This document shows positions 51,578-60,181 of a DNA stretch of 64,000 bases, one piece after another. The notes under the pieces are model-generated. The model searched no databases and had not been told where the DNA came from. It was given only the letters and a program-made list of their open reading frames with translations. The DNA comes from Gammaproteobacteria bacterium (GTDB taxonomy: Bacteria > Pseudomonadota > Gammaproteobacteria > Nitrococcales > Nitrococcaceae). The stretch lies in NCBI GenBank assembly GCA_030433275.1, contig JAUILK010000004.1:1-64000 (forward strand), in the 5' to 3' direction. The position numbers and the translations under genes are program-made. Within the stretch, counting starts at the first letter, position 1. Each line of letters opens with the position of its first letter.

Positions 51578-53275
51578 ATGGCACGCGCGCACGAGCGGCC
51601 AGTGTATGCCTATCGACGGGTGGCCGAGCAGGACGCCACTCGGGTGGCTTATCACCCGGTTGTGATCGTCGGTGCCGGGCCGGTGGGTCTCGCTGCGGCG
51701 CTCGACTGCGCCGTCCACGGCCTGCCCCATGTGCTGCTCGAGGCTGAGGATACCGTGTGCGAAGGCTCCAAGGCCATCTGCTTTGCCAAGCGTTCCCTGG
51801 AGATCTTCGATCGTCTCGGTTGCGGCGAACGGTTGGTGAACAAAGGCATTGTCTGGAATCTCGGTCGGGTGTTCTTCGGCGAGCGCCAGATCTACGCCTT
51901 CAATTTAGCCCCCGAGGCCGGCTATCAGCGCCCGGCGTTCATAAATCTCCAGCAATATTATCTGGAGGAATACCTGATCGAGCGGCTCTACGAGCTCGGT
52001 AGTACTGATCTGCGTTGGCGCAACACGGTCACGGAGGTCGAGCTGTGTGCCGAGGGGGTTGGTTTGACGGTGGCTACGCCCGATGGTCCTTACCGGATGC
52101 GTTGCGACTACCTCATCGTCGCCGACGGTGCCCGCAGTCCGATCCGTCACCTGCTCGGTTTGTCCTGTCGTGGCCAGGTCTTCCAGGATCGATTTCTGAT
52201 TGCCGATGTGGTGATGCAGGCGGATTTCCCCACGGAGCGTTGGTTTTGGTTCAAACCGCCGTTTCATAGTGGGCAATCGGCGTTGCTGCACCGTCAGGCC
52301 GACAATGTCTGGCGCATCGACTTTCAGCTCGGATGGAACGTGGATCCGGACGAGGAGAGGCGCCCCGAGCGGGTGATGGCGCGCATCAAGGCCATGCTGG
52401 GTGAGCAGATCCGGTTCGACCTCGACTGGGTGAGTGTCTATACGTTTCAGTGCCGGCGTATGGAGCGTTTTCAGCACGCCGGGCGAGTCTTCTTCGTCGG
52501 TGATGCCGCCCATCAGGTCTCGCCGTTCGGCGCACGAGGCGCCAACGGAGGTATTCAGGACGTGGATAACCTGATTTGGAAACTGGCGTTGGTGGTGGCA
52601 GGCAAGGCGCCGGCGGCACTGCTGGAGAGCTATGATGCCGAGCGCATTCCGGCGGCGGACGAGAACATCCTCAACTCCACCCGCAGCACCGATTTCATCA
52701 CTCCCAAAAGCGAGGCGAGCCGCGCCTTTCGCGATGCCACGCTGATGCTCGCCGAGCATTATCCGTTCGCCCGCCGACTAGTGAACAGCGGTCGGCTCTC
52801 GGTGCCGGCGATGCTGCGTGGCTCGCCATTGAACACGCCCGATACCGAGGCCTTCGACAGTGCCTTAGGCCCGGGCGCACCCTGTGCCGATGCCCCTATC
52901 CAAACGGCCACGGGCGAAGATTGGCTGCTGCGTCAGCTCGGCAATCGCTTCACAGGCATTTATTTCGCTGCAGCGCACGGGCGTGTAGCGGCTCGCAGCG
53001 TCGAAATCATCCGAGCGCTCGCCGGCGGTGCCGTACCGGTCACGGTGCGGGTCGTGGGCGAACGCTCGTTGGGCAAGGGGCTTGACGGGTGCGGAATCCT
53101 CGATGTGGCGGGTTTGGTGCGACGACGCTATGGGGGTTCTCCAGGCACTTTCTATCTGATTCGTCCGGATCAGCACGTGTGTGCCCGTTGGCGGCGACTG
53201 GAGCTCGAGCCGGTGCGCCACGCTTTGCACCGGGCCTTTGGGCAAACGCAGCGGCACTCGGAGCAGATCGCATGA
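51578..53275 (+). CDS. FAD-dependent aromatic monooxygenase, probable 3-hydroxyphenylacetate 6-hydroxylase type
   Basis: A 565-residue flavoprotein hydroxylase of the PheA/MhpA group. FAD binding: VVIVGAGPVGLAAALDCAVHG; the DG motif region YLIVADGARSPIRHLLGL; and GD motif FFVGDAAHQVSPFGARGANGGIQDVDNLIWKLAL. Enzymes of this group hydroxylate phenols with NAD(P)H. With hmgA, fah and maiA around it, a hydroxylation giving homogentisate (for example of 3-hydroxyphenylacetate) is the best guess, but the substrate is not fixed by the sequence. ATG 51578 has GAGGA nine bases ahead; a codon 13 residues earlier lies inside the MBL gene. Its stop overlaps the next ATG. Confidence 0.82.
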   Translation: MARAHERPVYAYRRVAEQDATRVAYHPVVIVGAGPVGLAAALDCAVHGLPHVLLEAEDTVCEGSKAICFAKRSLEIFDRLGCGERLVNKGIVWNLGRVFFGERQIYAFNLAPEAGYQRPAFINLQQYYLEEYLIERLYELGSTDLRWRNTVTEVELCAEGVGLTVATPDGPYRMRCDYLIVADGARSPIRHLLGLSCRGQVFQDRFLIADVVMQADFPTERWFWFKPPFHSGQSALLHRQADNVWRIDFQLGWNVDPDEERRPERVMARIKAMLGEQIRFDLDWVSVYTFQCRRMERFQHAGRVFFVGDAAHQVSPFGARGANGGIQDVDNLIWKLALVVAGKAPAALLESYDAERIPAADENILNSTRSTDFITPKSEASRAFRDATLMLAEHYPFARRLVNSGRLSVPAMLRGSPLNTPDTEAFDSALGPGAPCADAPIQTATGEDWLLRQLGNRFTGIYFAAAHGRVAARSVEIIRALAGGAVPVTVRVVGERSLGKGLDGCGILDVAGLVRRRYGGSPGTFYLIRPDQHVCARWRRLELEPVRHALHRAFGQTQRHSEQIA

Positions 53276-53565
53276 AGCCGAGACGACTCAATGTCGCGCC
53301 ACGGCTAGCGTGTCCGGACGATTTCTATCAGGCGTTGTTGGAGCTCCATTGCGGGCTCACCGACGAGGAAAGCCGTCTTGCCAACGCCAAGCTCATTTTG
53401 TTGTTGGCCAATCACATTGGCGATCAGGCGGTTCTTGATGAGGCGCTGCGCATCGCGCGAGAGGGTCTTGGGGAGGGCTTGGCAAGCGCGGCTGAGCGCG
53501 CGGATTCGGCCGTGTCGAGTGTAATTCGGGCGGCGGTGTGCCGCGTGACAAAGGAGCGAACATGA
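53272..53565 (+). CDS. DUF2783 family small protein
   Basis: A 97-residue protein, MKPRRLNVAPRLACPDDFYQALLELHCGLTDEESRLANAKLILLLANHIGD in parts. The DDFY-x-ALLELH-x-GLTDEES and ANAKLILLLANHIGD patterns are those of DUF2783, a small helical family found next to FAD monooxygenases of this kind. It overlaps the monooxygenase stop by four bases (ATGA) and the next gene's start by four bases, so it is translated with both. It may be a subunit or stabiliser of the monooxygenase, though this is inference from context. Confidence 0.78.
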   Translation: MKPRRLNVAPRLACPDDFYQALLELHCGLTDEESRLANAKLILLLANHIGDQAVLDEALRIAREGLGEGLASAAERADSAVSSVIRAAVCRVTKERT

Positions 53566-54548
53566 AACTTGCTTCGCTGAAATACGGGCGGGATGGTGAA
53601 TTACTCGTGGTGGCGCGTGATTTATCGCGCGCGGTCAAGGCGCCGGATTGCGCAGCTACGCTGCAGGCGGCGCTGGATGACTGGGTCCGGGTCGAGCCGC
53701 AGTTACAGGAGATCTCCCGGCGCTTGAATGCGGGTGAGCTTACCGATGCGTTCAAGTTGAATCCGCTCATGCTGGCCTCGCCGTTGCCGCGTGCCTACCA
53801 GTGGGCGGACGGAAGTGCCTATGTGAATCACGTGGAATTGGTGCGCCAAGCCCGTGGTGCGGCGATGCCGGAGAGCTTCTGGACGGATCCGCTGATGTAC
53901 CAGGGTGGCTCCGATGGATTTTACGGCCCTTGTGAGGATATCCTCGCCACCAGCGAGGAGTGGGGCGTCGATTTCGAGGCCGAGGTGGCAGTGGTGACCG
54001 ACGATGTACCGATGGGCACCGTCGCCGCAGCGGCCGGGTCGCATATCGTGCTGTTGATGCTGGTCAATGACGTCTCGCTGCGTAATCTCATTCCGGCCGA
54101 GTTGGCCAAAGGTTTTGGGTTTTTTCAGAGCAAACCGGCCTCGGCTTTCTCGCCGACGGCGCTGACGCCGGACGAGCTGGGCGAGGCCTGGGATGGGGCC
54201 AAGGTGCACCTGCCGCTGCGGGTGTGGCTCAACGATGAGCCGTTCGGTCAGCCTAACGCGGGCGTGGACATGACGTTTGATTTCCCGCAGCTGATCGCCC
54301 ATGCGGCGCGGACCCGGCGGCTGAGCGCCGGGACCGTCATCGGCTCCGGGACCGTGTCCAATACCGATCGCAGCCAAGGCCCTTGTTGTTTGGCTGAACG
54401 GCGTATGCTCGAGGTTCTTACCCACGGTACGGCGCAGACACCGTATTTGCGCTTCGGCGACCGGGTCCGCATCGAGATGCGCGATTCGGTCGGTCATAGC
54501 CTCTTTGGAGCCATCGACCAGCGTCTGCGGGAATACCGAGCGCAGTGA
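53562..54548 (+). CDS. Fumarylacetoacetase
   Basis: A 328-residue hydrolase completing homogentisate breakdown to fumarate and acetoacetate. Family motifs are APLPRAYQWADGSAYVNHVELVRQARG in similar form, QGGSDGFYGPCEDI, the metal-binding E in DFEAEVAVVTDDVPMG, MLVNDVSLRNLIPAELAKGFGFFQSKPASAFSP and VIGSGTVSN. This is the short proteobacterial fumarylacetoacetase, not the 420-residue eukaryote-like form. ATG 53562 has AAAGGAG ahead, so the eight upstream codons are not used. It overlaps maiA by four bases (GTGA). Confidence 0.9.
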   Translation: MKLASLKYGRDGELLVVARDLSRAVKAPDCAATLQAALDDWVRVEPQLQEISRRLNAGELTDAFKLNPLMLASPLPRAYQWADGSAYVNHVELVRQARGAAMPESFWTDPLMYQGGSDGFYGPCEDILATSEEWGVDFEAEVAVVTDDVPMGTVAAAAGSHIVLLMLVNDVSLRNLIPAELAKGFGFFQSKPASAFSPTALTPDELGEAWDGAKVHLPLRVWLNDEPFGQPNAGVDMTFDFPQLIAHAARTRRLSAGTVIGSGTVSNTDRSQGPCCLAERRMLEVLTHGTAQTPYLRFGDRVRIEMRDSVGHSLFGAIDQRLREYRAQ

Positions 54549-55204
54549 TCAAGCTTTACGATTATTATCGCTCCACGGCCGCATACCGGGTGCGTATCGC
54601 TTTGAATCTCAAGGGGCTGGTTTACAGGCAAGCGCCGGTAAACCTGCGCAAGGGCGAGCAGTTTCACCCCTCCTATCGCGGCCTGAACCCGCAGTGCTTC
54701 GTGCCCACTCTGGAAACGGAGGACGGTCGCTTGCTGCGCCAGTCGCTGGCCATTTGCGAGTATCTGGACGAGGCGTATCCGCAGCCGCTCCTGTTGCCGG
54801 CCGAAGCCATAGCCCGCGCCCGAGTCCGGGCGTTAGCCCAATCGATCGCCTGTGACATCCATCCGCTCAATAATCTGCGCGTATTGCGCTATCTCGGCGC
54901 GACGCTGAATGTGGGCGATGCGCAGCAAAGCGCTTGGTATCGGCACTGGATGCACGAAGGGTTTCGGGCGCTGGAGCGCATGCTCGCCACTGATCCGCAG
55001 ACCGGACGTTACTGCCATGGTGACCAGACGACCTTGGCGGACCTTTGCTTGGTGCCGCAGGTTTTCAACGCCAATCGGTTTGGGGTGGATTTGGCTGATT
55101 ACCGTAATATACGGCGCATCAACGATGCTTGTCTGGAACTCGCTGCCTTCGACCGAGCTCGCCCTGAGCGGCAACCGGGGGCGTCGAACGGCGATATCGA
55201 CTAA
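54545..55204 (+). CDS. maiA: Maleylacetoacetate isomerase (zeta-class GST)
   Basis: A 219-residue glutathione-dependent cis-trans isomerase making fumarylacetoacetate. The N-terminal signature is IKLYDYYRSTAAYRVRIALNLKGL (the SS/ST-AAYRVR motif of zeta GSTs), then NPQCFVPTLETEDGRLLRQSLAICEYLDE for glutathione binding. The C-terminal helical domain has DIHPLNNLRVLRYL and GDQTTLADLCLVPQVFNANRFGVDL. It starts with GTG at 54545, overlapping the fumarylacetoacetase stop. It is last in the run. The order here (hydrolase before isomerase) differs from the reaction order but is common. Confidence 0.92.
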   Translation: MIKLYDYYRSTAAYRVRIALNLKGLVYRQAPVNLRKGEQFHPSYRGLNPQCFVPTLETEDGRLLRQSLAICEYLDEAYPQPLLLPAEAIARARVRALAQSIACDIHPLNNLRVLRYLGATLNVGDAQQSAWYRHWMHEGFRALERMLATDPQTGRYCHGDQTTLADLCLVPQVFNANRFGVDLADYRNIRRINDACLELAAFDRARPERQPGASNGDID

Positions 55205-55298
55205 CATCCTCCACTGCCAGGGGGAAACGCTCGCAACCCCTTGGCTACTGAAAATCTATTCGTACCGGCTCGCCAAGTTGGTTGAGCTGGCCGAAGCC

Positions 55299-55709
55299 CT
55301 ACCGACCTTTTATGCCGCCCCCGCCGAGAAGGCCGCTGCTGAGCGCCCCTGGGCTGGCGGTTCCGCCCGAGCTACCCGGCACGACGAGAGAAGAGGCCGC
55401 CTCGCGCTGCAACTGTTTGATTTGTTCTAGAGTGTCGTCGACGGCTTGTTCAGCGCCACGTTCGAACTGCTGCAAGGCTTGGTCGAGCGAGTTGGCTTTG
55501 ATCTCGAAGTTGATCGGTAGGGCACCGGCCTGGGTCAGAACTTGGGTCTGTCCCAAAAATACGACTGCTCGGCTGGTATCCCGGCTGCCGTCGGGAGTCA
55601 CCGGTGTCAGCCGCAAAATGCTGCCCACACGGCGATCGGTAAAAACCTCCTCATGGTAGAGTTGTTCGGTGTCGATCTGAAATTCGTTCTGCGTCTCTGC
55701 TGCCGCCAT
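55299..55709 (-). CDS. Uncharacterised conserved-looking cytoplasmic protein
   Basis: A 136-residue protein: MAAAETQNEFQIDTEQLYHEEVFTDRR, then VGSILRLTPVTPDG, AVVFLGQTQVLTQAGALPINFEI and KANSLDQALQQFERGAEQAVDDTLEQIKQLQREA. A beta-rich first part and a helical coiled-coil-like second part are followed by a flexible Gly/Ser tail. No signal peptide. I recognise the pattern as that of an unnamed bacterial family, without function. It is convergent with maiA and lies 176 bases downstream of the FBP aldolase/phosphatase, on the same strand. Confidence 0.6.
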   Translation of the reverse strand: MAAAETQNEFQIDTEQLYHEEVFTDRRVGSILRLTPVTPDGSRDTSRAVVFLGQTQVLTQAGALPINFEIKANSLDQALQQFERGAEQAVDDTLEQIKQLQREAASSLVVPGSSGGTASPGALSSGLLGGGGIKGR

Positions 55710-55885
55710 GACGATTTAAGCCTCTATGTCTGTGCCGATGAAATCACTGGGGCGGTCACAGGATAACAAAATGGGACAGCCGACGCGCAGAATCGATCAG
55801 GCTGAGCAAATCCGACCGCGACTGGCGGTTCGCTCGGAGTGTGGGCGAACCCGTTCCTCGTGCCCGGTGGGGGGGCCCATCGATT

Positions 55886-56989
55886 CTACTCAGCGCGGTC
55901 CTGAAATCGCTCCTGCAACTGCTCGAGGCGTTCTGCCACACCCGTATACTCGAGCTGTGCTATCGGCAGCATGGCACTGCCGAAAAAGCCTTGGCGCCGT
56001 ATCTCCATGGCCTTGGCAGCCGTTCGCTCACGCACCGAGTTCCAGAAGGGGTGTGCAAAAGCATCCACCGCCTCGGTGAGTCGACCCTCGTGGCAGGCAA
56101 AAGCGGCACAAGTAACCGTGGGTGGACCGTCGAAATAGCTTACCGGTGAGTTCAGCTGGCATGGCATGAGGGGCATGTTGTGCGACCCGCGTAGTCCGCC
56201 TGCCACGAAATGACCCACCTGAAAAGGAGCCAGTAGCTCGCCCGTGGAAGGGAAGTGCATCTGCGTTCGGATCAGCAGCACAGGATCGTCTTTGCCCGTG
56301 TGCTTGCCGGCGATATCGCGTAGACGCGCGGTGGATACAACCGCGGCCTGCTCTCCGCTGGTTCGCGACCAGACGGATTCGATCACATAGCGTTGCGGGT
56401 CACGCAGCAAGGCGGCAATGTCATAGAGCTCCTCTGGGGCGAGGAGTTCGATGACACGGTCGCACGCAGTGTGAGTGACATCCATGATTACGAACCGGAA
56501 TCCCTGGGCAAGTTTTTGCGAGAGAATCAGGCCTGGTGTGTTCATAGGATCGGCGAAGGCCAAATAGAGGGGCAGGTTGTAGGCCCCGGGGTCAGTCTTA
56601 TCGGCGGCGAAGAAGAGAAATGGCTCGTTGGGGCGCTCGTCGATCTCCATTTCCGCGACGGCCGGCCCCATGCCGCGCACGTTGGCCGAGAAAGCCTCTT
56701 GTACGAGATCTTGGCCCGCTCCGTAGAGACCTTGCGCCCGTGCGACTTCGGTTCCCGCCATGAGCGCGTCCCAGGCAAGTTGATGCACCGCGTTATCGCC
56801 CGTGCCTCGGTTATGCGTCAGCAGGAGAGCGATGTCATCGCCGGTATAGCTTAAGTAACTGTCGATCAGGAGGTCTCCGCTCGTCTCCTGTACGTGCCGG
56901 CGCACAGTCTCGAGTAGCCGGGTGGAGGGTGCCATATGGCCGCCAATGGCGCCGATGTCGGCTTTTATGATGCTGAGCGTGATTTTCAT
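55886..56989 (-). CDS. Archaeal-type fructose-1,6-bisphosphate aldolase/phosphatase (class V)
   Basis: A 367-residue bifunctional gluconeogenic enzyme. It starts MKITLSIIKADIGAIGGHMAPS (the family's KADxGSxGGH start), followed by LLTHNRGTGDNAVHQLAWDAL, EMEIDERPNEPFLFFAADKTDPGAYNLPLYLAFADPMNTPGLILS in parts, VGHFVAGGLRGSHNMPLMPC and VSYFDGPPTVTCAAF. These match the type common in archaea and some deep-branching bacteria, which makes fructose 6-phosphate from triose phosphates in one polypeptide. It is rare in gammaproteobacteria, so horizontal acquisition is likely but unproven. The ATG 56989 aligns with the family start. No other glycolytic gene is nearby. Confidence 0.9.
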   Translation of the reverse strand: MKITLSIIKADIGAIGGHMAPSTRLLETVRRHVQETSGDLLIDSYLSYTGDDIALLLTHNRGTGDNAVHQLAWDALMAGTEVARAQGLYGAGQDLVQEAFSANVRGMGPAVAEMEIDERPNEPFLFFAADKTDPGAYNLPLYLAFADPMNTPGLILSQKLAQGFRFVIMDVTHTACDRVIELLAPEELYDIAALLRDPQRYVIESVWSRTSGEQAAVVSTARLRDIAGKHTGKDDPVLLIRTQMHFPSTGELLAPFQVGHFVAGGLRGSHNMPLMPCQLNSPVSYFDGPPTVTCAAFACHEGRLTEAVDAFAHPFWNSVRERTAAKAMEIRRQGFFGSAMLPIAQLEYTGVAERLEQLQERFQDRAE

Positions 56990-57453
56990 GTTTTGCTACT
57001 ACCGCTTTCCGAGTTGTCGCATCGTAAGCTGCGCACGCTGCCGTTGCGCTGCCACGCTGAATCCGTACGCAAAATTTACAAATCTATCGTAACCGTTGCT
57101 GGCTGTGAATGAGGTGGCCTTTGAAGGCGCTCGTGCGTTCTTAAACTCTATGCCGCTGCGGTTCGAAATGGCACCAATAAACATCAAAAAATTCATTGCA
57201 CCAACTTGCGGCCTGCGCTAGTGTTATCACTGGTCGAGTTCCGCTCCTCTCAATATAAACCCTGCCGATTCCGAGGTCAGGCACCTCGCCTTCTTGCTGG
57301 GCTCAAGAGACGGTGGGATACGGCCATGGGTGGGCTCGTGGTGCGTCGCGCCGGCTGGTGGTCTGGCCGTTGCCCTCGGAGTCTGTCCGTATCAGACCGG
57401 CATTGTGATGATGACCGGGTACCGCTATTGAAAATTGAGTGAATGATATTTCT
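56990..57453. other. Divergent intergenic region between the FBP aldolase/phosphatase and the RRM gene
   Basis: About 460 bases. Short open frames on both strands show no known motif, and none has a good ribosome site. Promoters for both flanking genes should be here. I could not identify them or a cold-shock-type leader with certainty. Confidence 0.35.
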
Positions 57454-57729
57454 ATGAAGTCGATCTATGTGGGTAACCTGCCCTTCTCCGCCTCTGAAGA
57501 CGAGCTGCGCGAGCTGTTCGCCGCCTACGGTAACGTCGATTCCGTCCGCTTGATGACCGATCGGGACACCGGTCGGCCCCGGGGCTTCGGTTTCGTTACC
57601 ATGTCCGACACCGATGCTGCCTCCGCAATTCAGGCGTTGGATGGCAAAGATTTCGGTGGTCGTAATTTGCGCGTCAACGAGGCTCAGGAGCGCAAGGAGC
57701 GCCCCGCCCGCCAAGCCCGCCGCTGGTAA
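57454..57729 (+). CDS. RNA-binding protein with single RRM domain
   Basis: A 91-residue protein almost wholly made of one RNA recognition motif: RNP2 IYVGNLPF, then DELRELFAAYGNVDSVRLMTDRDTGRPR and RNP1 RGFGFVTM, with a short basic tail (ERKERPARQARRW). Such stand-alone RRM proteins occur in cyanobacteria and many proteobacteria, often induced by cold, and bind single-stranded RNA. ATG 57454 is preferred over one five codons earlier (MNDIS). It has its own strong terminator, so it is a single-gene unit. Confidence 0.88.
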   Translation: MKSIYVGNLPFSASEDELRELFAAYGNVDSVRLMTDRDTGRPRGFGFVTMSDTDAASAIQALDGKDFGGRNLRVNEAQERKERPARQARRW

Positions 57730-57758
57730 ATACCCGCAGTCTCAATGGCTGTATGTCG

Positions 57759-57802
57759 CGCGCGGTATCGCCCACTCCGGTGGGCGGTGCCGCGCGTTTT
57801 TT
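57759..57802 (+). terminator. Rho-independent terminator after the RRM gene
   Basis: CGCGCGG (57759-57765) pairs with CCGCGCG (57790-57796), with the inner CGCCCAC / GTGGGCG stem and a short loop, then six Ts. It is the strongest terminator in the window. It lies 30 bases after the RRM stop and 51 bases from the convergent methyltransferase. Confidence 0.85.
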
Positions 57803-57852
57803 CAAGGCGGTAGCCTCGGTTCAGCACTTGCCGTACCCAGCGTGCAGATGGG

Positions 57853-58707
57853 CTAGCGCGCCTGCCTGTCTCCCGGCTTGCGGAAGAGAAAGATACCCCA
57901 GGTCAGGTGGCCATGACGGCCGCCATCGATCCAATGCTGTAGGCCGCGTTTCATCCGTTCGATATAGCCGCGGCTGACCTTTTCCGCGAGTTTCTCCTCG
58001 CAGCGCGTGAGTTCATCGTAAACGCGACTATAATGCACCGCGAGCATATCGGGGTAGCTATCAAAGCTTACCTCTTCCAGATCGAGTGCCGTGAGTGTCT
58101 GGCGATAGAACTCCGGTGAACCCAGCGTTTCGAGATGAATGCGCTCCAGGATGGGGCGTAGCACCCCTGGGGGGCAGTCATCGGCCTGCATCGGATCGGT
58201 AAAAAGAAAATAGCCGCCGGCAACCAATACTCTTGCGACTTCTTCCAAGACTTTGCGGCGGTTTCCGCTATGCAAAATGGCATCTTGAGACCAGACGATG
58301 TCAAAGTGTCTATTGTCGAACGGAAGGTCTTCGAAGCTGCCGTCTATCACTTCGATCAGCTCATCAAGGCACTGTTGCCGGTTCATTTGCCGAGCCCGGT
58401 CGTTTTCTTTTTCACTGAGATTGAGGGCAACCACGCGGCAGCCATGGTGCTGCGCCAGGAATCGAGCCGCGCCGCCGTAGCCGGCGCCGATATCCAACAC
58501 TCGACTGTCCCCGTCGAGTTCGGGAATGCGTTCGGCCATACGTTCCACGGTTCGACGGCTCGCGTCGAATATCGATTCGTTGGGCGCCTCATAAAGGCCG
58601 ACATGGATATCCTCGCCGCCCCAAACGGTATTGTAGAAGGTATCGGCGTCGTCGCTGTTGTAATAATCGCGGGCTGTCTCCACCGCGTTCGAGTAGCAGC
58701 TAGTCAC
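57853..58707 (-). CDS. Sarcosine/dimethylglycine N-methyltransferase
   Basis: A 284-residue S-adenosylmethionine-dependent methyltransferase that carries sarcosine to dimethylglycine and glycine betaine. The start is ARDYYNSDDADTFYNTVWGGEDIHVGLYE, a pattern of this family (Halorhodospira-type SDMT). The SAM fold has VLDIGAGYGGAARFLA and EVIDGSFEDLPFDNRHFDIVWSQDAILHS. It starts at the GTG at 58705-58707, eight bases inside the glycine/sarcosine enzyme's end, so the two are translationally coupled. It is convergent with the RRM gene. Confidence 0.88.
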   Translation of the reverse strand: MTSCYSNAVETARDYYNSDDADTFYNTVWGGEDIHVGLYEAPNESIFDASRRTVERMAERIPELDGDSRVLDIGAGYGGAARFLAQHHGCRVVALNLSEKENDRARQMNRQQCLDELIEVIDGSFEDLPFDNRHFDIVWSQDAILHSGNRRKVLEEVARVLVAGGYFLFTDPMQADDCPPGVLRPILERIHLETLGSPEFYRQTLTALDLEEVSFDSYPDMLAVHYSRVYDELTRCEEKLAEKVSRGYIERMKRGLQHWIDGGRHGHLTWGIFLFRKPGDRQAR

Positions 58708-59521
58708 TGTCCGGCACCTCTCTGTAGGCTTTTTCCGCAACATGGATGAAAAAGTCGGGCTCGCTCTCCCGATAGGTCTCTTGGAAATCGCCGTAAGTTT
58801 CGATGTGCTGGAAGCCGACCTCTTGCATGAGCCGGCGTGTGTAGCTTTTTCGTAGGGGATACATGTTTAGGTGAAACGTCGAGCGGTCCGGAAAGGAGTA
58901 TTTGAAGCGCGTCAACCCGTGGTCGATATGCTCGGGGTAGACTGCGATGTTGTCACCGCAATAATAATACGTGTGCTTGGTCGTATAGCCATGGTCGAGA
59001 ATAGCGTCGTAGTTGCGTTGATCGAGTATGAGGAAGCCATTGTGCTTGAGTGTGGCGTAGAATTCTGCCAAGGCCTTACGGCGATCATTCTCCGAGAAAA
59101 GATGGGTGAATGAGTTTCCTAGGCAGATGATGGCATCGTAATGGCCGTGGATGTCGCGGTTGAGCCAGCGCCAATCAACTTGCACTGTGCGCAGGATATG
59201 CCCGTGTTGCCGCCCGTTTTGGAACGCTTTGGCCAGCATCTCCGCGCTGCCGTCGCAGCTTACGACCTCAAAGCCGGCCTCGATTAGGCGAACGGAATGG
59301 AATCCTGTGCCGGTGGCGACGTCCAGTATTCTTTTCGCGCCCCGTTCGCGCAGGACATTGATGAAAAAATCGCCTTCGCTTTGTGCTCGACTCTCCCAGT
59401 CGATCAGCGCATCCCATTTGTTGACGAAAGCTTCGATGTACTCTTCGCGATAATGATCGGTTTCCCGGCAGGCAACCGGGTCCGCTCCGAAATATTGCTT
59501 CTTTTGTTGTGGTGCAGGCAT
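58700..59521 (-). CDS. Glycine/sarcosine N-methyltransferase
   Basis: A 273-residue methyltransferase for glycine to sarcosine to dimethylglycine. The N-terminus MPAPQQKKQYFGADPVACRETDHYREEYIEAFVNKWDALIDW is followed by the SAM-binding fold ILDVATGTGFHSVRLIEAGFEVVSCDGSAEML and the substrate region DAIICLGNSFTHLFSENDRRKALAEFY. This is the family of halophile enzymes that, with the next gene, builds glycine betaine from glycine. ATG 59519-59521 has GGAGAG ahead; a frame start 25 residues earlier is less likely. Expression is likely osmotically controlled, though no box is provable here. Confidence 0.88.
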   Translation of the reverse strand: MPAPQQKKQYFGADPVACRETDHYREEYIEAFVNKWDALIDWESRAQSEGDFFINVLRERGAKRILDVATGTGFHSVRLIEAGFEVVSCDGSAEMLAKAFQNGRQHGHILRTVQVDWRWLNRDIHGHYDAIICLGNSFTHLFSENDRRKALAEFYATLKHNGFLILDQRNYDAILDHGYTTKHTYYYCGDNIAVYPEHIDHGLTRFKYSFPDRSTFHLNMYPLRKSYTRRLMQEVGFQHIETYGDFQETYRESEPDFFIHVAEKAYREVPDSD

Positions 59522-60181
59522 AGGACTCTCCGCTCTATTTTTGAAGACACCCAGGTTGGGCGGTAAGCGGTTCGCAACGCTCCGCGAGCCACTCACCGCG
59601 TGGGCCTGTGATTGAGTGGACTCCCCAGATGTGGCTTGAACAAGGCTTAGCCGCCTTGCCGATGTTTTTAGGCTGCGCGCGGCCTGCCCTTCAGTTCCTG
59701 CCCGTTCGTGCAGACGTATGAGGACCGTATCGGCTTATCGCTGTGTAGCCGGCTGATCGATTGAAGAATACCGATCTCGGTTGAGCCAGTCAGCCGCAGC
59801 GGTGACTATTAGCCTATTATAGTTATAGGTTCCGTCCTGGCTTTGCCGCAATGGTTCCTTTGAGTGTAGCGGTAGGCAGCAAACGTGCGGCTGCGTGACT
59901 TAATCTAGGGAATATAAGGCTGACGAAAGTTGTCGGCTATTGCAAGTCGAGTATCGCCGACAATCAGGTTATTAGGTCGAGAAGGGGCAAAATACGGGAC
60001 GCAGGAGGGTTGAAGTCCATATGGGGCAACCGACGCAGTGCCGAATTGAATTCAGCCGCGTAACGAAAGGCGGCACCCATATTGCCTAGGTTGCCTATGC
60101 GCGGTGTGGTTCAAATTTTGGGGGGGCTTCTATCTTAAATCCGCCGGATAGTGGTTTTGGCGGAAGCAGTCATTTAATTTC
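59522..60181. other. Long upstream region of the betaine operon, with a stem-loop
   Basis: About 660 bases with no supported gene. On the minus strand, TATAAT is present near 59815-59820, about 300 bases ahead of the methyltransferase gene, which would give a long leader. TTGTCGGC (59930-59937) and GCCGACAA (59956-59963) form an 8-bp inverted repeat around 18 bases, suitable as an operator or stem. AAGGC-N6-GCCTT lies near 59643-59660. No known riboswitch was recognised. Confidence 0.4.

Noticed and set aside
57206-57442. Plus-strand 78-codon frame upstream of the RRM gene
   Set aside because: Arg/Trp-rich composition, no motif and no ribosome site; more likely leader sequence.
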